A stretch of DNA of 64,000 bases. Source: Russula earlei. Taxonomy: Eukaryota; Basidiomycota; Agaricomycetes; Russulales; Russulaceae. This document shows positions 24,700-35,311 of the stretch, one piece after another (positions within the stretch are counted from its first letter, which is position 1; each line of letters starts with the position of its first letter). The notes below the pieces were generated by a model, which saw only the letters and a program-made list of their open reading frames with translations, was not told where the DNA came from and ran no database searches. A program made the translations under genes and the position numbers. The DNA is taken from assembly GCA_025769875.1 (NCBI GenBank), contig JAGFNK010000163.1, positions 40,767 to 104,766 of the forward strand, in the 5' to 3' direction.

Positions 24700-25250
24700 A
24701 ACCACAAAAAAAATTCCCGGGTTTTTATTGGTTTCTGCTGGTTTCCCAGTTTCCGGAAACCGAAAACCCAGAAACTGGGAAACCTGGTAGACATCATGAA
24801 GCACACTGGAAAACAATTCAAGTTTTCTATGGTCACATCGACTGTCTGAGTGAGCGACGCTGGCACCTTGCACTGGAATGTGCAGACAACGATGGTGACG
24901 ATTAATCCCTTCATCGTGCTGATGCCTCGATGATATCTGCATTCCATGCTGATCTGTATATACCTGAGAGTCCCCTCAAGGCTTAGATCCGTACCAGCTC
25001 GAATCGACTTCCAATTACAAGTAGAAACAATGTATACCCTATTTCTGACCATTTTCAGTGATTACTATACCATAGTTCTACCAGTTTCCATACTTTCGAC
25101 AGGTTTCTGTTAGTTTCTTAGGTTTCCATGAAAGATACTCTCAGGTTGTTTCCGGGAAACCAGACATGGGTTTCCCAGTCTCCCGGTTTCCCGGTTTCCG
25201 CTGGTTTTTTTCGGTTTCCTGAGGTGAGAAACCGACGGAAACTAAAATCC
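24700..25250. repeat. GGTTTC/GAAACC-rich repeat block
   Basis: Two clusters of GGTTTCC/GGAAACC units lie at about 24705-24790 and 25075-25245, about 290 bp apart. The first contains a near-palindrome, TTTCCCAGTTTCC...GGAAACC...ACTGGGAAA. The second has runs such as CCCGGTTTCCCGGTTTCCG. The first cluster and the reverse complement of the second are similar, so the pair may be degenerate ends of a small non-autonomous element. Confidence 0.5.
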
Positions 25251-26979
25251 ATCTTTACTGATGAGCTTCTACCTGCCCAAATAAGGTAGTGCGATTTGGG
25301 GATGACTCTGAAATTCGCGTTGCCATCCGTCCATCCATCTATCCAAAAGCATTTGCTGCGAGATGTCAGATCAATATGTGTATTTGAATGGTATGGTTCT
25401 AATTTCGGCGTCTTCAAGGGTAGTATAAGTAAACGAAGTAGCGGAGATCTGTGGAGAAAAAGAATATGAAGAGACGGCACTACATGATAAATCGCTGACC
25501 ATGAACAAGCGGTTGTGATATGAACTCGGCGAAGAAGGAACGCAGCCCGCCATACGTGAGCCTCAGAATAATGAATGGCACTCAATGTAATTAATATTTG
25601 GACATTACAACAAAACAATGACACTTGGAGACTAACGAGTGCATCAGTCCGACAAACACCGAGCTCGAGCAGAATGAACCTGAGAAACTCAGGTGCTGTG
25701 ATGGGTAAAGGGTTAGCGCCGAGAGGAGTGACGAGTATGGGCGACAACTAAGATCCACCATCGATGTGCTATTAGAAGCGCTGAAGAGAAGTCCTACATT
25801 CCTTAGGCCGGCGCGGCTGCCATGAAATGCCGCACGTCATCCTTCAGGACAGAATTCCAACGACACCAAAACGGAGTCGGCAACGCTGGCTGCCTAATGG
25901 GCACTCCGCTGAATCAGGTGGACATGAGGTTGCAGCACGACGCCGTCTGGATGGGGGACGTGATACGGAAGATGAATGTGGTATAGGGGCATAGCCAATG
26001 TGATATGACAGTGGTGCGGCTCGAGAAGCCTGATAGAACAGTGCTGAGTCTAGATGTGTGGCAAAGGTATTCCACGCCCTGGGGCGTTTAGGCTAAGGAT
26101 TGTGGAGAGAATAGTTTATTAGGCGCTACAGTAGAAATGTGAGGTGCAGCTATTCCAATGTATGGGAAAGGAGATGCGATGGGGAGTTGGAATCATGATA
26201 CACGGCGCTCGCTGGATTCCATTATTGTCGGAGAAAAACAGGGGATTGGTCACTTGCGCATTTCGGGACGACGCTTATATTCGAGCGGAGCAATCAAGCC
26301 GGATCAGGAGGCGCCTGGACCAGGGAACGTGCCCAGGATGTCACGAATCTGCAACGAGGCAGTACACTTGGCAAGGGCAAAGAGAGCGCCCTGGATGACG
26401 AAGGTCACTCTAGAGCCAGCCAATGTGGGCCCTAGAGCCCTATTGCCATGTAGCACGACATGAATTTGCTGCAGCCGCTGGAAACGCAAAGGAAGGGCGG
26501 AGTGATGAGGTACTGATCGAGTAGCTGATAAAATTACACGTGTATGGATTTTACCACGTTTCCATTGACGTTAACTTGTCTGATCAGAGCGAGATTTTTA
26601 TATTTTAAAAAATTTCCTGGTGAGCGACGCGAGCCTAGTGAGTCGGAGCACCTGAGAGCCATCGGAATAGATGGAGGAGATTGACGATCTTACGGCTGGA
26701 GGAGTAGGTGTATGACATGATGATGAGGCGTGTTGGGGGCGTTTACGTAACGAAGTAAGTCCCCGCGATGGGGGCACGTTGTGATCTGAATCAAAAGCAA
26801 TGAATGAAAAAAAAAAAAAAAATGATAGAGGGGATAGACGACTGGGTGTCAGTGCCAGGGGGCGAAGAAGGGTGGGAGGGGATAGATGGCTGCTGCCCTT
26901 ACCTTTACCTTGCGCTTACCGTGACGTGCAGCGTTACTCTGCTTTACCCCCGACAGCCAGCAATCCAATAGAACACGCC

Positions 26980-27465
26980 TTTGCCTCCTGCCGTCCTTCT
27001 CTTTCTTTTTATAATATCCTCTCCCATCTCCTCTTCTCTTCCCCCTCTCATCCTCTTCACCTTGTCCCGCCCGCACTCCTCGGTCCCTCTTGTCCGTCCC
27101 GTGCCGTGCTCTAATCTATTCCTCACATATACTTCCTCTCTTCGCAAACAACTCCCAGCATCCTTGGCATCTCTATTCCCGCAAATTGATTATTGACTCG
27201 TCCACCCAAGCACCTTTTTATCGCTCAAATTTGCATCGGACTCGTTATCCTTAACTCGTTCGTCATCCCCAACGTGCCATTTCCCGCAGTTCGCTCATCA
27301 TTCGTCATTAATGTAGTTTCTATGCCCATTGAGGTCACGTCCTCTCCTTCCATCATCGATACCTTGCACGAGTACACCGAGTATTCGTTCCAACCGTCCC
27401 TCCTTGCAAAGATATCAAGAACCGGTCTGGCTAGCAATTGGATAATACAAGAACAAACCATTGCA
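26980..27465 (+). promoter_or_regulatory. pyrimidine-rich promoter/5' leader of the CCCH gene
   Basis: From about 26980 to 27180 the plus strand is dominated by C and T (TCTTTCTTTTTATAATATCC, CTCTTCTCTTCCCCCTCTC). CT-rich tracts of this kind commonly precede transcription starts in filamentous fungi. The start codon proposed at 27466 lies further downstream. Confidence 0.5.
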
Positions 27466-30048
27466 ATGGAAGACGCTACCACAGATGTGAGTTTCCCCCC
27501 ATCGATGTCTCCCTTTCGTCCTTTTCGTCCTTTTTCCGCTTTAATCTTGTGGTTTTGGGCAAAAACTCATGTCGCTATCCCACTATTGGTCCCGCATTAG
27601 CGCCGTAATCACCAAATCAACGCCGTGTACAGCAATCAAACGGTGCCTCAAGGCTTGACCTCTTTCCAACCCCCACCTTTCCTCCCTCGTTCGTCCCCGC
27701 TCGACAAAAACGCGTCACCGGACCAGTCCATGTCATCGGATTCGTCCCTTTCTACAGGTATGCGAGATGCCATCTTTCGAGAGACCAGCTGACAATTTCC
27801 TAGGAAATGCGTCTTGGGATCTTGCAGAAGGGCTTGCTCGTCTGAACATGAATGGCGGGTTTGATACGGCAGAAAATATCCGCGCTCCGATTCGCACCCC
27901 CCCGAAAACCAAGAAGGCTACGGAACCCGTCGTTCAACTTCATGACTCCAGCCCTCTCGAGCCCTCCGATTCCAGTTTAGATGCGAGACCTTCCCCTCCT
28001 GCTTCCGATGAACGTCTTGCTCTCGCTAATCATTCACGTGTTTCTTCTGCCGACACGATCGCTTCGACTCAGCTTTCCGGCTCTGGTCATACGCTCGCAT
28101 CCTCTGCACTCGGCCTGAAGGTCGGCTCGGAGCAAAGAGACAGACCCCATTCCTATAGTGGCGGATTGTCAACCGCGGATCTTCAGCGCTTGCGTGGCGT
28201 TGGTGCCAGTCCGCCCGATGGCGAGCGAACTTCTCAATGGAGTGCGGTTGATAGACAAAATCAGTACGATCAGCCGTTGTATCCGTCTTTGACCAGCTAT
28301 CCCCGTCAATCAGTTGCTGTAACGGAAGACCTTCAGGTAGATTATGCCACGCAACAACGGCAGTTCCATCCCCTTGATGGGTCTATACCCAGCCCGCCAA
28401 CATTTAATAATCGCCCTCTTAACGGAGTAACTAATTATCGTTCACAGCCAGCTCGTGGCTACAACCCAGGACTAGTCACAAATGGCACATATCCCGGCCC
28501 TCCTGGCCACACGGCTCACCTCTCCCTCGGGAATGCCCAGCAAGTGTACGACATGATGATGCCTTCCCATGAAAATCCTGCTGTTACGCGCGTCCAGCAG
28601 CAGCATAGTGTCTTCCGTGCGACTCACCAACATTCCTCTTCTGACCCGCTTCATCTTCGCGAGGCCGCTACCCTACTCAGTAGTGGCTTGCCTCCTTTTC
28701 AGCCGGGGATCTATCCAGCCACTCTTGGTCCACCGACAATGAGCCTTTACCATAACCAGTTCTATGCTCCCCATGAGGCTTATGCCAATGCAGGCGTAGC
28801 TGCCCAAGTCATGGCTGCTGCTCGTCTACAATCCCCATTCTCACCCTACGGGGTCAGTCTCCCAGGACAAAGTATCTCTCCCGGACTTGGCGACGGTAGT
28901 CAAACCAGCGCTACAAATGTCGACCCTAATGGCAATGGACCTTCTGCAAATAACCGTAAGTTGGGGTTATACAAAACAGAGCTGTGCCGCAGCTGGGAAG
29001 AAAAGGGGACCTGCCGGTATGGTCCAAAATGTCAATTTGCGCACGGCGAAGACGAAGTTCGCAAGGTTGCAAGGCACCCTAAGGTCATATCTGCTCACTC
29101 GAACCGGTTTTGCCCTATGCTGATACTGCCATTTGACACAGTATAAAACAGAGATATGCCGGGTATGTCTTGCCACCTCATGTCCTTATTTCAGGTGTTA
29201 ACGGCTTCAATTGCAGACCTTTTGGGTATCGGGTTCATGTCCGTACGGAAAGCGTTGCTGTTTCATACACACCGAGTTGCCAGCAAACGGTGCAGCTCCA
29301 GGGGCTGATGGTGTCCCTCCGCCCAAGGTTACCCAGACGCGCGGCCGCTCCGACAGTGATCCGAATGACGCACCTGTTTCTCTTTTGCAGCGTATCTCGG
29401 CTAAGCGCAACCAGGAAGTCGCCACTGCTACTGCGGAAACATCATATCAACCACCGTCACGTCCACGAACTGGCTCTCTCAGAGTTGATACGTCCTCACT
29501 GGATCAGCCCTCCATCAAGCAGCAGCAGAACAAGTCTGCATACCCGTCGTTCACGGCTAAGGGTGTGATGTTCTCCCAGGCTAACGACTCCTCTAGTGGG
29601 TTGTCCCCTGGTCCCGTAACTGCTGGCCCGGACCTTGGAAGTCGGCAGCTTATTAATTTTGGCCAGGTTTGTGGTCACTAGCTACTGGCGAGTTCTCGTA
29701 ATTCACCTTTCTTCTTTGCAGACTCCAAAGCAAAGCACTGCGCGAACGTCTGGAGCAAACGTTCGCCACTCTTTCAATGGCACCGAAATTAACCTGAACC
29801 TCACTCCTCCACCCGCGCCTGCACCCTTTGCTGCACCTCAACCCGAGGCTGCTGTACCTCGTGCAAACGGGCACTCTCGCTCTGGTAGTGTTGGTAATTG
29901 GGTCAGCCTCTCACGCCATCTCGCGGCTCCCTCACCGCTACATGGTCCGCAAAGCGCTAGTCCCGCTAATGAGGGCAAGCTTAGCACGCCATGGCTATCA
30001 CCTGAGCAAGGAACGCGCTTCACTGAGAAGGCTTCTGCTTGGGCTTGA
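27466..30048 (+). CDS. tandem CCCH zinc-finger protein (TTP/Tis11/Zfs1 type)
   Basis: Six exons give 751 residues: 27466-27486, 27601-27757, 27804-29083, 29142-29162, 29217-29666 and 29722-30048. Most of the protein is Ser/Pro/Gln-rich low-complexity sequence. The core is two CCCH fingers, [20 protein letters not shown] and [20 protein letters not shown], both C-x8-C-x5-C-x3-H, separated by 18 residues and each preceded by YKTELC or YKTEIC. This spacing is diagnostic of the TTP/Tis11 family, which binds AU-rich elements in mRNA 3' UTRs and promotes decay. Exon 4 is a 21-nt microexon encoding YKTEICR. The start codon is a choice: the same frame is open upstream to 27193, but splicing from 27466 gives a plausible MEDATTD start with good context. 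Confidence 0.88.
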
Positions 30049-30890
30049 CGAAAAGGCCACCCAACGGACCAAAAGCGGATGTATACTATAAAAGCCAAGC
30101 TGTTCACCCCATCGTTGTACTATTTTTTTTTCTCCGTGCCCCCCTTGGTGTCTACGCCACGTTATGCTTTCACGGTTTCCCAATCTTCCACTTTCCTGTG
30201 ATTCCATGATTTTTGACGATTGTTTGATGATCAAACCCCTTCCCTCTCTCCCCAACAAACTCACTTGAATGCCGTCTGCCTCCGCCGTCGATCTTTCACA
30301 ACGTCCAGCCTACAGGCCTTTTTCTCGTCAACTCCTTCGTTGTACACATTTTACCCTTTGCTGTCTCGGATTTCGCTCGTCCATCTCATCGACCCTCCCC
30401 TTTTAGTAGGCAGGCTAGTCTGCAGCTTGATTTATTGTCTTGTTCGTCCGTCCCTGTCAGAGGTACCTTTTCCTTCGTGTTTTATCGTTACGCCGCATAC
30501 ATACACTGCGTTGCTCTCCAACATCATGTCCTTATATTATCTGAATGAATTTCACGTCTGTCTGCCTAGCGTTAGAAAGCCACGTCAGGCGTAAGGTTTC
30601 ATCCAGGTACCAGCGGAGGGTACTGTAGTCAGCCCAGAAGTTGGACAACTTACTAGGCTACATGGCAATGGGACAGTCACACATAGAAACCTGTCATGCA
30701 TTTTTTGAAATTTTTGAAATCCTGATTGAATTACATTGCTGAGATCAAATGATTCAAAGAAAAATGCATCATGATTTGGGAAATTTGGGGTGATCATGAA
30801 GTATCTCAGTATGTACAGCAGGCTGTGTTGGAAACGCAGCCACCGCGTGGCAGAGAAACGGACCGAACGGACCGGATAGTTAGAACGCCG
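30049..30890. other. intergenic, no gene seen
   Basis: This is the 3' flank of the CCCH gene followed by AT-rich sequence (TTTTTTGAAATTTTTGAAAT near 30700). It marks the right edge of the gene island. Short ORFs here have no recognisable domains. Confidence 0.5.
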
Positions 30891-31061
30891 TGTTGATACC
30901 ACTGTTCCTTTTTCCTCAGTCTTTCATATACAAGACTGAGGTCAGTAGCACATTCCTTTACCATTTACATATACTCATTATGTACATAGCCTTCGTCCAA
31001 CAGGTTAGCTTACTAACCTAATATCAGTCTTTCATATACAAGACTGAGCCTTCGTCCAACA
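30891..31061 (+). repeat. Copia-B 5' LTR
   Basis: The LTR starts TGTTG and ends CAACA. It contains two copies of CAGTCTTTCATATACAAGACTGAG about 108 bp apart, each a 9-bp inverted repeat around a short loop, and two copies of CCTTCGTCCAACAG. The right boundary is set by the primer binding site that follows at once. Confidence 0.75.
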
Positions 31062-31075
31062 GATTATGAGACCTG
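31062..31075 (+). promoter_or_regulatory. Copia-B primer binding site (half tRNA-iMet type)
   Basis: GATTATGAGACCTG directly abuts the LTR. It is nearly complementary to the anticodon arm of initiator tRNA (CTCATAA with anticodon CAU), as in the Copia-A site. Confidence 0.65.
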
Positions 31076-31133
31076 TCTGTCTCTGAAAGCTAAATCACTT
31101 CCATAAACAGCCAACATTTTGTAACAACGTAAC

Positions 31134-33437
31134 ATGAGTTCCTCAGCATCATCCCCAGCGCCTTCATCCTCGAAAGGAAAGAGCTCTCCCACAGGTGGAG
31201 CCGCGGGAAAAATGGGCAGAACCAAACTCCAACGTCATGATGTGCCGATCCTCCAAGACGGTGCAGATGAATATGCTGACTGGAAGGGAGTAATGGAGGC
31301 AATATTCGAAGCAACAGATCTGTTAAACATCGTAAACGGAACTGAAAAGAAACCGGACGCAAACGTCGACCCCGATGCCGCCGCCGACTGGACGGCAAGG
31401 GACCGCGAAGCGCGCGCCCAAATCTTTATGTCCGTACGAGGGCACGCTCTCAAAACAATACTTGGCGTAAAAGGTTCCACAGAGTGCTGGAAAAAGCTTT
31501 CAATTCGATTCGAAGGGCAAGGCGACCAACAAGTCGCCCACTTATTGTCAGACCTATATCTGACCACCCTCTCGGACACCGAAGCAATGGCTCCCCAGCT
31601 CGAGCACAAAATGCAGCTCGCACGCACGCTCGAAACACTCGGATACCCGATACCCGAAAACCTTCTCGCATGGATGATCATCATTGCACTCCCGGAAACG
31701 TTGGAAACTCATAAAACCATACTGTATTCCATGCCTTCCGACAAGCTCAGTACTGACTATGTCATTGGCCAAATCCTGGCGAATGAACAACGCCGGATCC
31801 GCGCGACTGGTACCACTGCAGCGGCCTACTTTGCCAAGGCGGGTAAAAAGGAGAAAAATAAAAACAACCAAAGCGAGAAAAATAACAAAAAGTGCACCCA
31901 CTGCAAGCGCAAGGGACACGAAGTAACGGAGTGCTGGAAACTCCACGGGAAACCCACCGAGAAGGCAAAAGTCGCAGCCACTGATGCTAGCGCGCCGGGA
32001 TCACCGATGTCCACATCGCTGACACTTACCAGCGCCGCGATCGCCAACGTCCCAGATCCTGACTATGTTATTAGATTATACCATGCAGTTGGGGACGATC
32101 CTGACCTGACCACCGCCCACGCGTTAAAGACCCAGGATGAACTTCGAACAGCCAACCTCGCTAACAGTTGGCTCATCGACTCTGGGGCATCTCGCATAAT
32201 GACCTCTCACCGTGAATGGTTCAACCAATATACCACTCTCCCAAACCCAACTCAAGTCATGCTTGGAGATAATAGTTCTATTCCTGCGATTGGAGTCGGC
32301 CAAGTACAAGTCCGAATGCATGCAAATGGCGCGTGGAGCAACATTATGTTCCGCGACGTCCTGCACGTCCCAGACTTACACGGAAATCTCTTGTCAGTTT
32401 CCCATCTGGCTCGACACGGTGCAGAAGTGCGATTCCAGAGTCAGACATGTGGCATATATGAACAGAACCAGCTAATATGTGAAGGGTCCCTACACGGTAC
32501 ACTATACGTCATGGCCATATCCTCCCCCAAGTCCCTGTCCGCGCGCATCGCGACGCTGGACCACTTCCCCGCGGAAGGCGACAAGCCATATGCAGTCGCC
32601 CTCACCGCGCGCCTCAAAACATCCAAGGCCTCCCTACATGTTTGGCACCGGCGTCTCGGCCACTTGAATACCGACACCATAACCCGGATGCTGAAGAAAG
32701 GGATGGTGAAAGGGATGGAGATTACCGGAAAGCGACTCACCACCAGTATTTGTGAGCCTTGCTTGAAGGGAAAGCAAATGCGCCTCGAAATCTTGAAGGT
32801 GACGGAAATGCGCGCTGATGTCGTGTTAGGCCGCGTCTTCTCCGACATCTGTGGGAAGATGCCCACTAGAACACCCCAGGGTCATGAGTACTTTGTCACC
32901 TTTGTGGATGACAAGTCGAGGAAAGTGTTTGTTGGTGGACTTAAATTCAAATCCGACACACTTGAGCACCTCAAAGCGTTCACGGCACGTGCTGAAGTCG
33001 AAACCGGTCAGCGGCTGAAAGTCCTCCGCTCCGACGGAGGGGGTGAATACACTGGGAAAGAGTCTCAGAAGTTCCTCACAGAGAAAGGAATTAGGCTGGA
33101 ACTCACCACCCCAGACACATCTCAGCATAACGGGGTCGCGGAACGTATGAACCGGACACTCTTGGACAAAGTCCGGGCGATGCTCACGGACGCCTCGCTG
33201 CCCGAGTCCTTCTGGCTCCATGCCCTTGAATACGCGGCGCATATCCACAACGTCACCCCCACACGTGCACTCGATGACATGACACCCAAGGAAGCCTGGA
33301 GCGGGAACAAACCCGACCTCTCATGGCTTCGCGTCTTTGGCGCGCGTGCGTTCGTCCACATCCCGGAGGATAAATGCACCAAGTTAGATGCGAGGTCACT
33401 GGTGTGCACACTCCTGGGATATGCTCCCCAGAGGAAA
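31134..33437 (+). pseudogene. Copia-B gag-protease-integrase, 3' truncated
   Basis: An uninterrupted ORF starts MSSSASSPAPSSSKGK. It has a copia gag domain (about residues 40-240), a CCHC knuckle (CTHCKRKGHEVTEC, about 255), the protease motif SWLIDSGASRIMT (about 345) and a pre-integrase HHCC domain (WHRRLGHLN, about 505). The integrase core follows, with FSDICGK, VLRSDGGGEY and GVAERMNRTLLDKVR. The frame then runs a few codons into the G1 LTR and stops. The coding part is well preserved, so truncation by the G1 junction rather than decay is what disabled it. Confidence 0.9.
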
Positions 33438-33983
33438 TGTCACCGACTGGGGGCGGTGTCGCTGACAAATCGGTTCACGCGCGAGACGAGCGCAGCGAGT
33501 CGAGCGAGACACTAAGTCTTCGCGAATTTCGGGGATCTCGGAGACGATATTGCCAAGGCAAATATGTTCCGCGGAGAGGGGAAACGACGAATAAGTCTTC
33601 GCGTTGCGAAGGCTTATGAGTAGGGAAAGTTTCAGACGAAGTGCTTGATGTCTTGCAAGCCTACAAGTCCTGAAGTTCGAAATCCAGTGATATTTCACAG
33701 GAGAACAAGCTTAGAGCTTGTCCTCGTAGAACAAGCTTAGAGCTTGTCCTCGTAGAACAAGCTTAGAGCTTGTCCTCGTAGAACAGCGGTCTTATATACA
33801 TGTTAGATACTATATCAAATAGTATCCTTGAGGTAGAAGTGAGGCGATCGAACTGGAACATGTGGGAAACGTCTGGTACATGCGAGGCTATGGAAGGATC
33901 ATAAAACACGCGGGAAACTCGAGACATGTCCGGGTAGGCTTATCCGGTTGCCGGTCCGGTCTGGAGTACCGGTTCTTGTGACA
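33438..33983 (-). repeat. G1 3' LTR with 26-bp triplication
   Basis: The 52-bp excess over the other LTR is accounted for by two extra copies of a 26-bp unit at 33703-33780. Otherwise the two G1 LTRs are similar. Confidence 0.93.
33703..33780. repeat. 26-bp unit repeated three times without spacers
   Basis: GAACAAGCTTAGAGCTTGTC plus CTCGTA is repeated at 33703-33728, 33729-33754 and 33755-33780. The unit includes the proposed self-primer sequence. The partner LTR has one copy. Confidence 0.97.
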
Positions 33984-33984
33984 T

Positions 33985-34003
33985 TACCCCCTTGTTAAGG
34001 TCT
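33985..34003 (-). promoter_or_regulatory. G1 3' polypurine tract
   Basis: On the minus strand AACAAGGGGGTAA abuts the 3' LTR start TGTCA. It directly follows the stop codon of ORF3. This is where plus-strand synthesis would be primed. Confidence 0.8.
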
Positions 34004-35258
34004 AACCTACGTAGGGGTGGACGTTAGAGATGCAACGATGGGTGTGGTAGTGAAGTTGATCCCGAGGGACTCGACATATTTTGTGTGGTTTGCAGCGTCG
34101 ATGTGGGGTTCTGCAGAGTTCTTCTTTGTGCCCATGACGATTGCAAAGAACGCAGGTGGTGATTTTGGGGCAATCGACAGTGTCGTGTCCCCCGTCGAGA
34201 CACCAGGAACATTTGTCGGAGGTACGAGGGGAGAACTGGTACCAAGGGTCCATGATTGCCTCTTTAGCATCCTTGTGTTCTTGTTCGGTTAGCTGTGGCA
34301 TGGTTTGGAATAGAATTCTGGGCTCGAGTCGTATTTTGGCGTTAGCTTTGGCCAACTTGACTTCACTATCCCGAATTTCCCATAGCATGTCGTGGTAGCG
34401 CCCTCTAGCCGTTACGAGTTGGTTGGCCATTTGTCGTGCTTTCTTTATGGCGAACCGATATCAAAGGACTTCGGCTTCGAGGGACAGATCTTCCTCGAGA
34501 GCGAGAGCCTCATTGACGGCCTTGGTGTGTCTAAGCCCTTCTTTGAATAAGAAGGCATCCTTTGTAGTAAGGAGAGGACGAGGGTAGGGGTCAGCACGAG
34601 CTCGAATGGAGATTCGGTGAGTAGGGCACCCGGGGCCATATGTCGCAGTGACGGATGGGAACCCGTCGGTCAGGTTGGGTAGGACGAATCGTGGGGGAAT
34701 GGTGTCGTCTTCATTGCCCGGATCTGGGATTAGTATGTCAAGCCCTAGAGTTCCTTCCATCCAGTCGCTTCCAAGTTCACGTAATTCCGCCGCAGTATCT
34801 GTTCCCGGAGGTATAGGTGTCACGTAGGCTGGTGGGGGAGTGTCGTTGTTTCGTGGAGGTATGGGAACAAAGTTTTTGTTGAGGAGTATCAAGTTAATTG
34901 GTTGCTGAGGGATGGGTGTGTCGAGTCGAGGGGGAATGGGGACGGGGTCTGGAGAAGGGGAATGAACGTGATAAGATGGGCTGCGGGCAATTGGGGAGTC
35001 AGTTCCTCTAGTAGGGGAGCGGTTGCCGAAAGCTCGTAGTATAGTGGGTAATGTTTCTTCGTGCCAAAGTTCTTGGGCTTGTGCTATCATTGCTGCGTGT
35101 CGTGCTGCACGTCGCACTAGGAGTCGAGCATTGATAGTTGCGGCTGTGGATGGGGATGGTTCTCTCGAGATTGGTAGGGGAATGAGAGTCGGGGAGTGTG
35201 GAGGAGTAGGGACAAGTGTGATAGAAGAGGGGGCAGGTGAGTTGACGTTGGAGGACAT
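34002..35258 (-). pseudogene. G1 ORF3: Pro-rich protein with two CCHC knuckles
   Basis: This ORF lies downstream of the chromodomain, its ATG (MSSNVNSPAPSS) about 50 nt after the pol stop. It has an N-terminal Pro/Ser-rich half, a conserved central block (YGPGCPTHRISIRARADPYP), a coiled-coil-like helical region, and two C-x2-C-x4-H-x4-C knuckles (CSWCLDGGHDTVDC, CVLCNRHGHKEELC) near the end. One in-frame TGA near 34460 interrupts it; the rest stays in frame to 34002. G2 carries the intact version. I do not recognise the family; the knuckles suggest a nucleic-acid-binding, gag-like role (inference). Confidence 0.8.
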
Positions 35259-35311
35259 GTTGGGTTGGGGAATGGAGTGGTGAGGGATGTTGGTTGGGTT
35301 TGGTGGTTTTT

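Larger units (their letters stand above)
23902..27465. other. long intergenic region downstream of BLM10
   Basis: About 3.5 kb has no supported gene. ORFs at 24501-24905 (+), 25118-25747 (-) and 26158-26463 (+) lack recognisable domains. The region holds a GGTTTC-rich repeat block (24.7-25.25 kb), an A-tract near 26806-26822 and the pyrimidine-rich promoter of the CCCH gene. Confidence 0.5.
30891..33437 (+). mobile_element. Copia-B: truncated Ty1/copia retrotransposon
   Basis: A 171-bp 5' LTR (TGTTGATACC...CCAACA) is followed by a primer binding site and one long gag-pro-integrase ORF. The element stops at 33437, where the LTR of gypsy G1 begins, so RT, RNase H and the 3' LTR are missing from the window. 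It is unrelated in detail to Copia-A. Confidence 0.88.

Noticed and set aside
24501..24905. Coding extension downstream of BLM10
   Set aside because: The BLM10 HbYX terminus is complete at 23901, and this ORF shows no domain or spliced continuation.
25118..25747. 209-codon minus-strand ORF
   Set aside because: It spans the GGTTTC repeat block, has no recognisable domain and no neighbouring exon support.
33703..33780. CRISPR-like short direct repeats
   Set aside because: The three units are head-to-tail with no spacers and lie inside a eukaryotic LTR.
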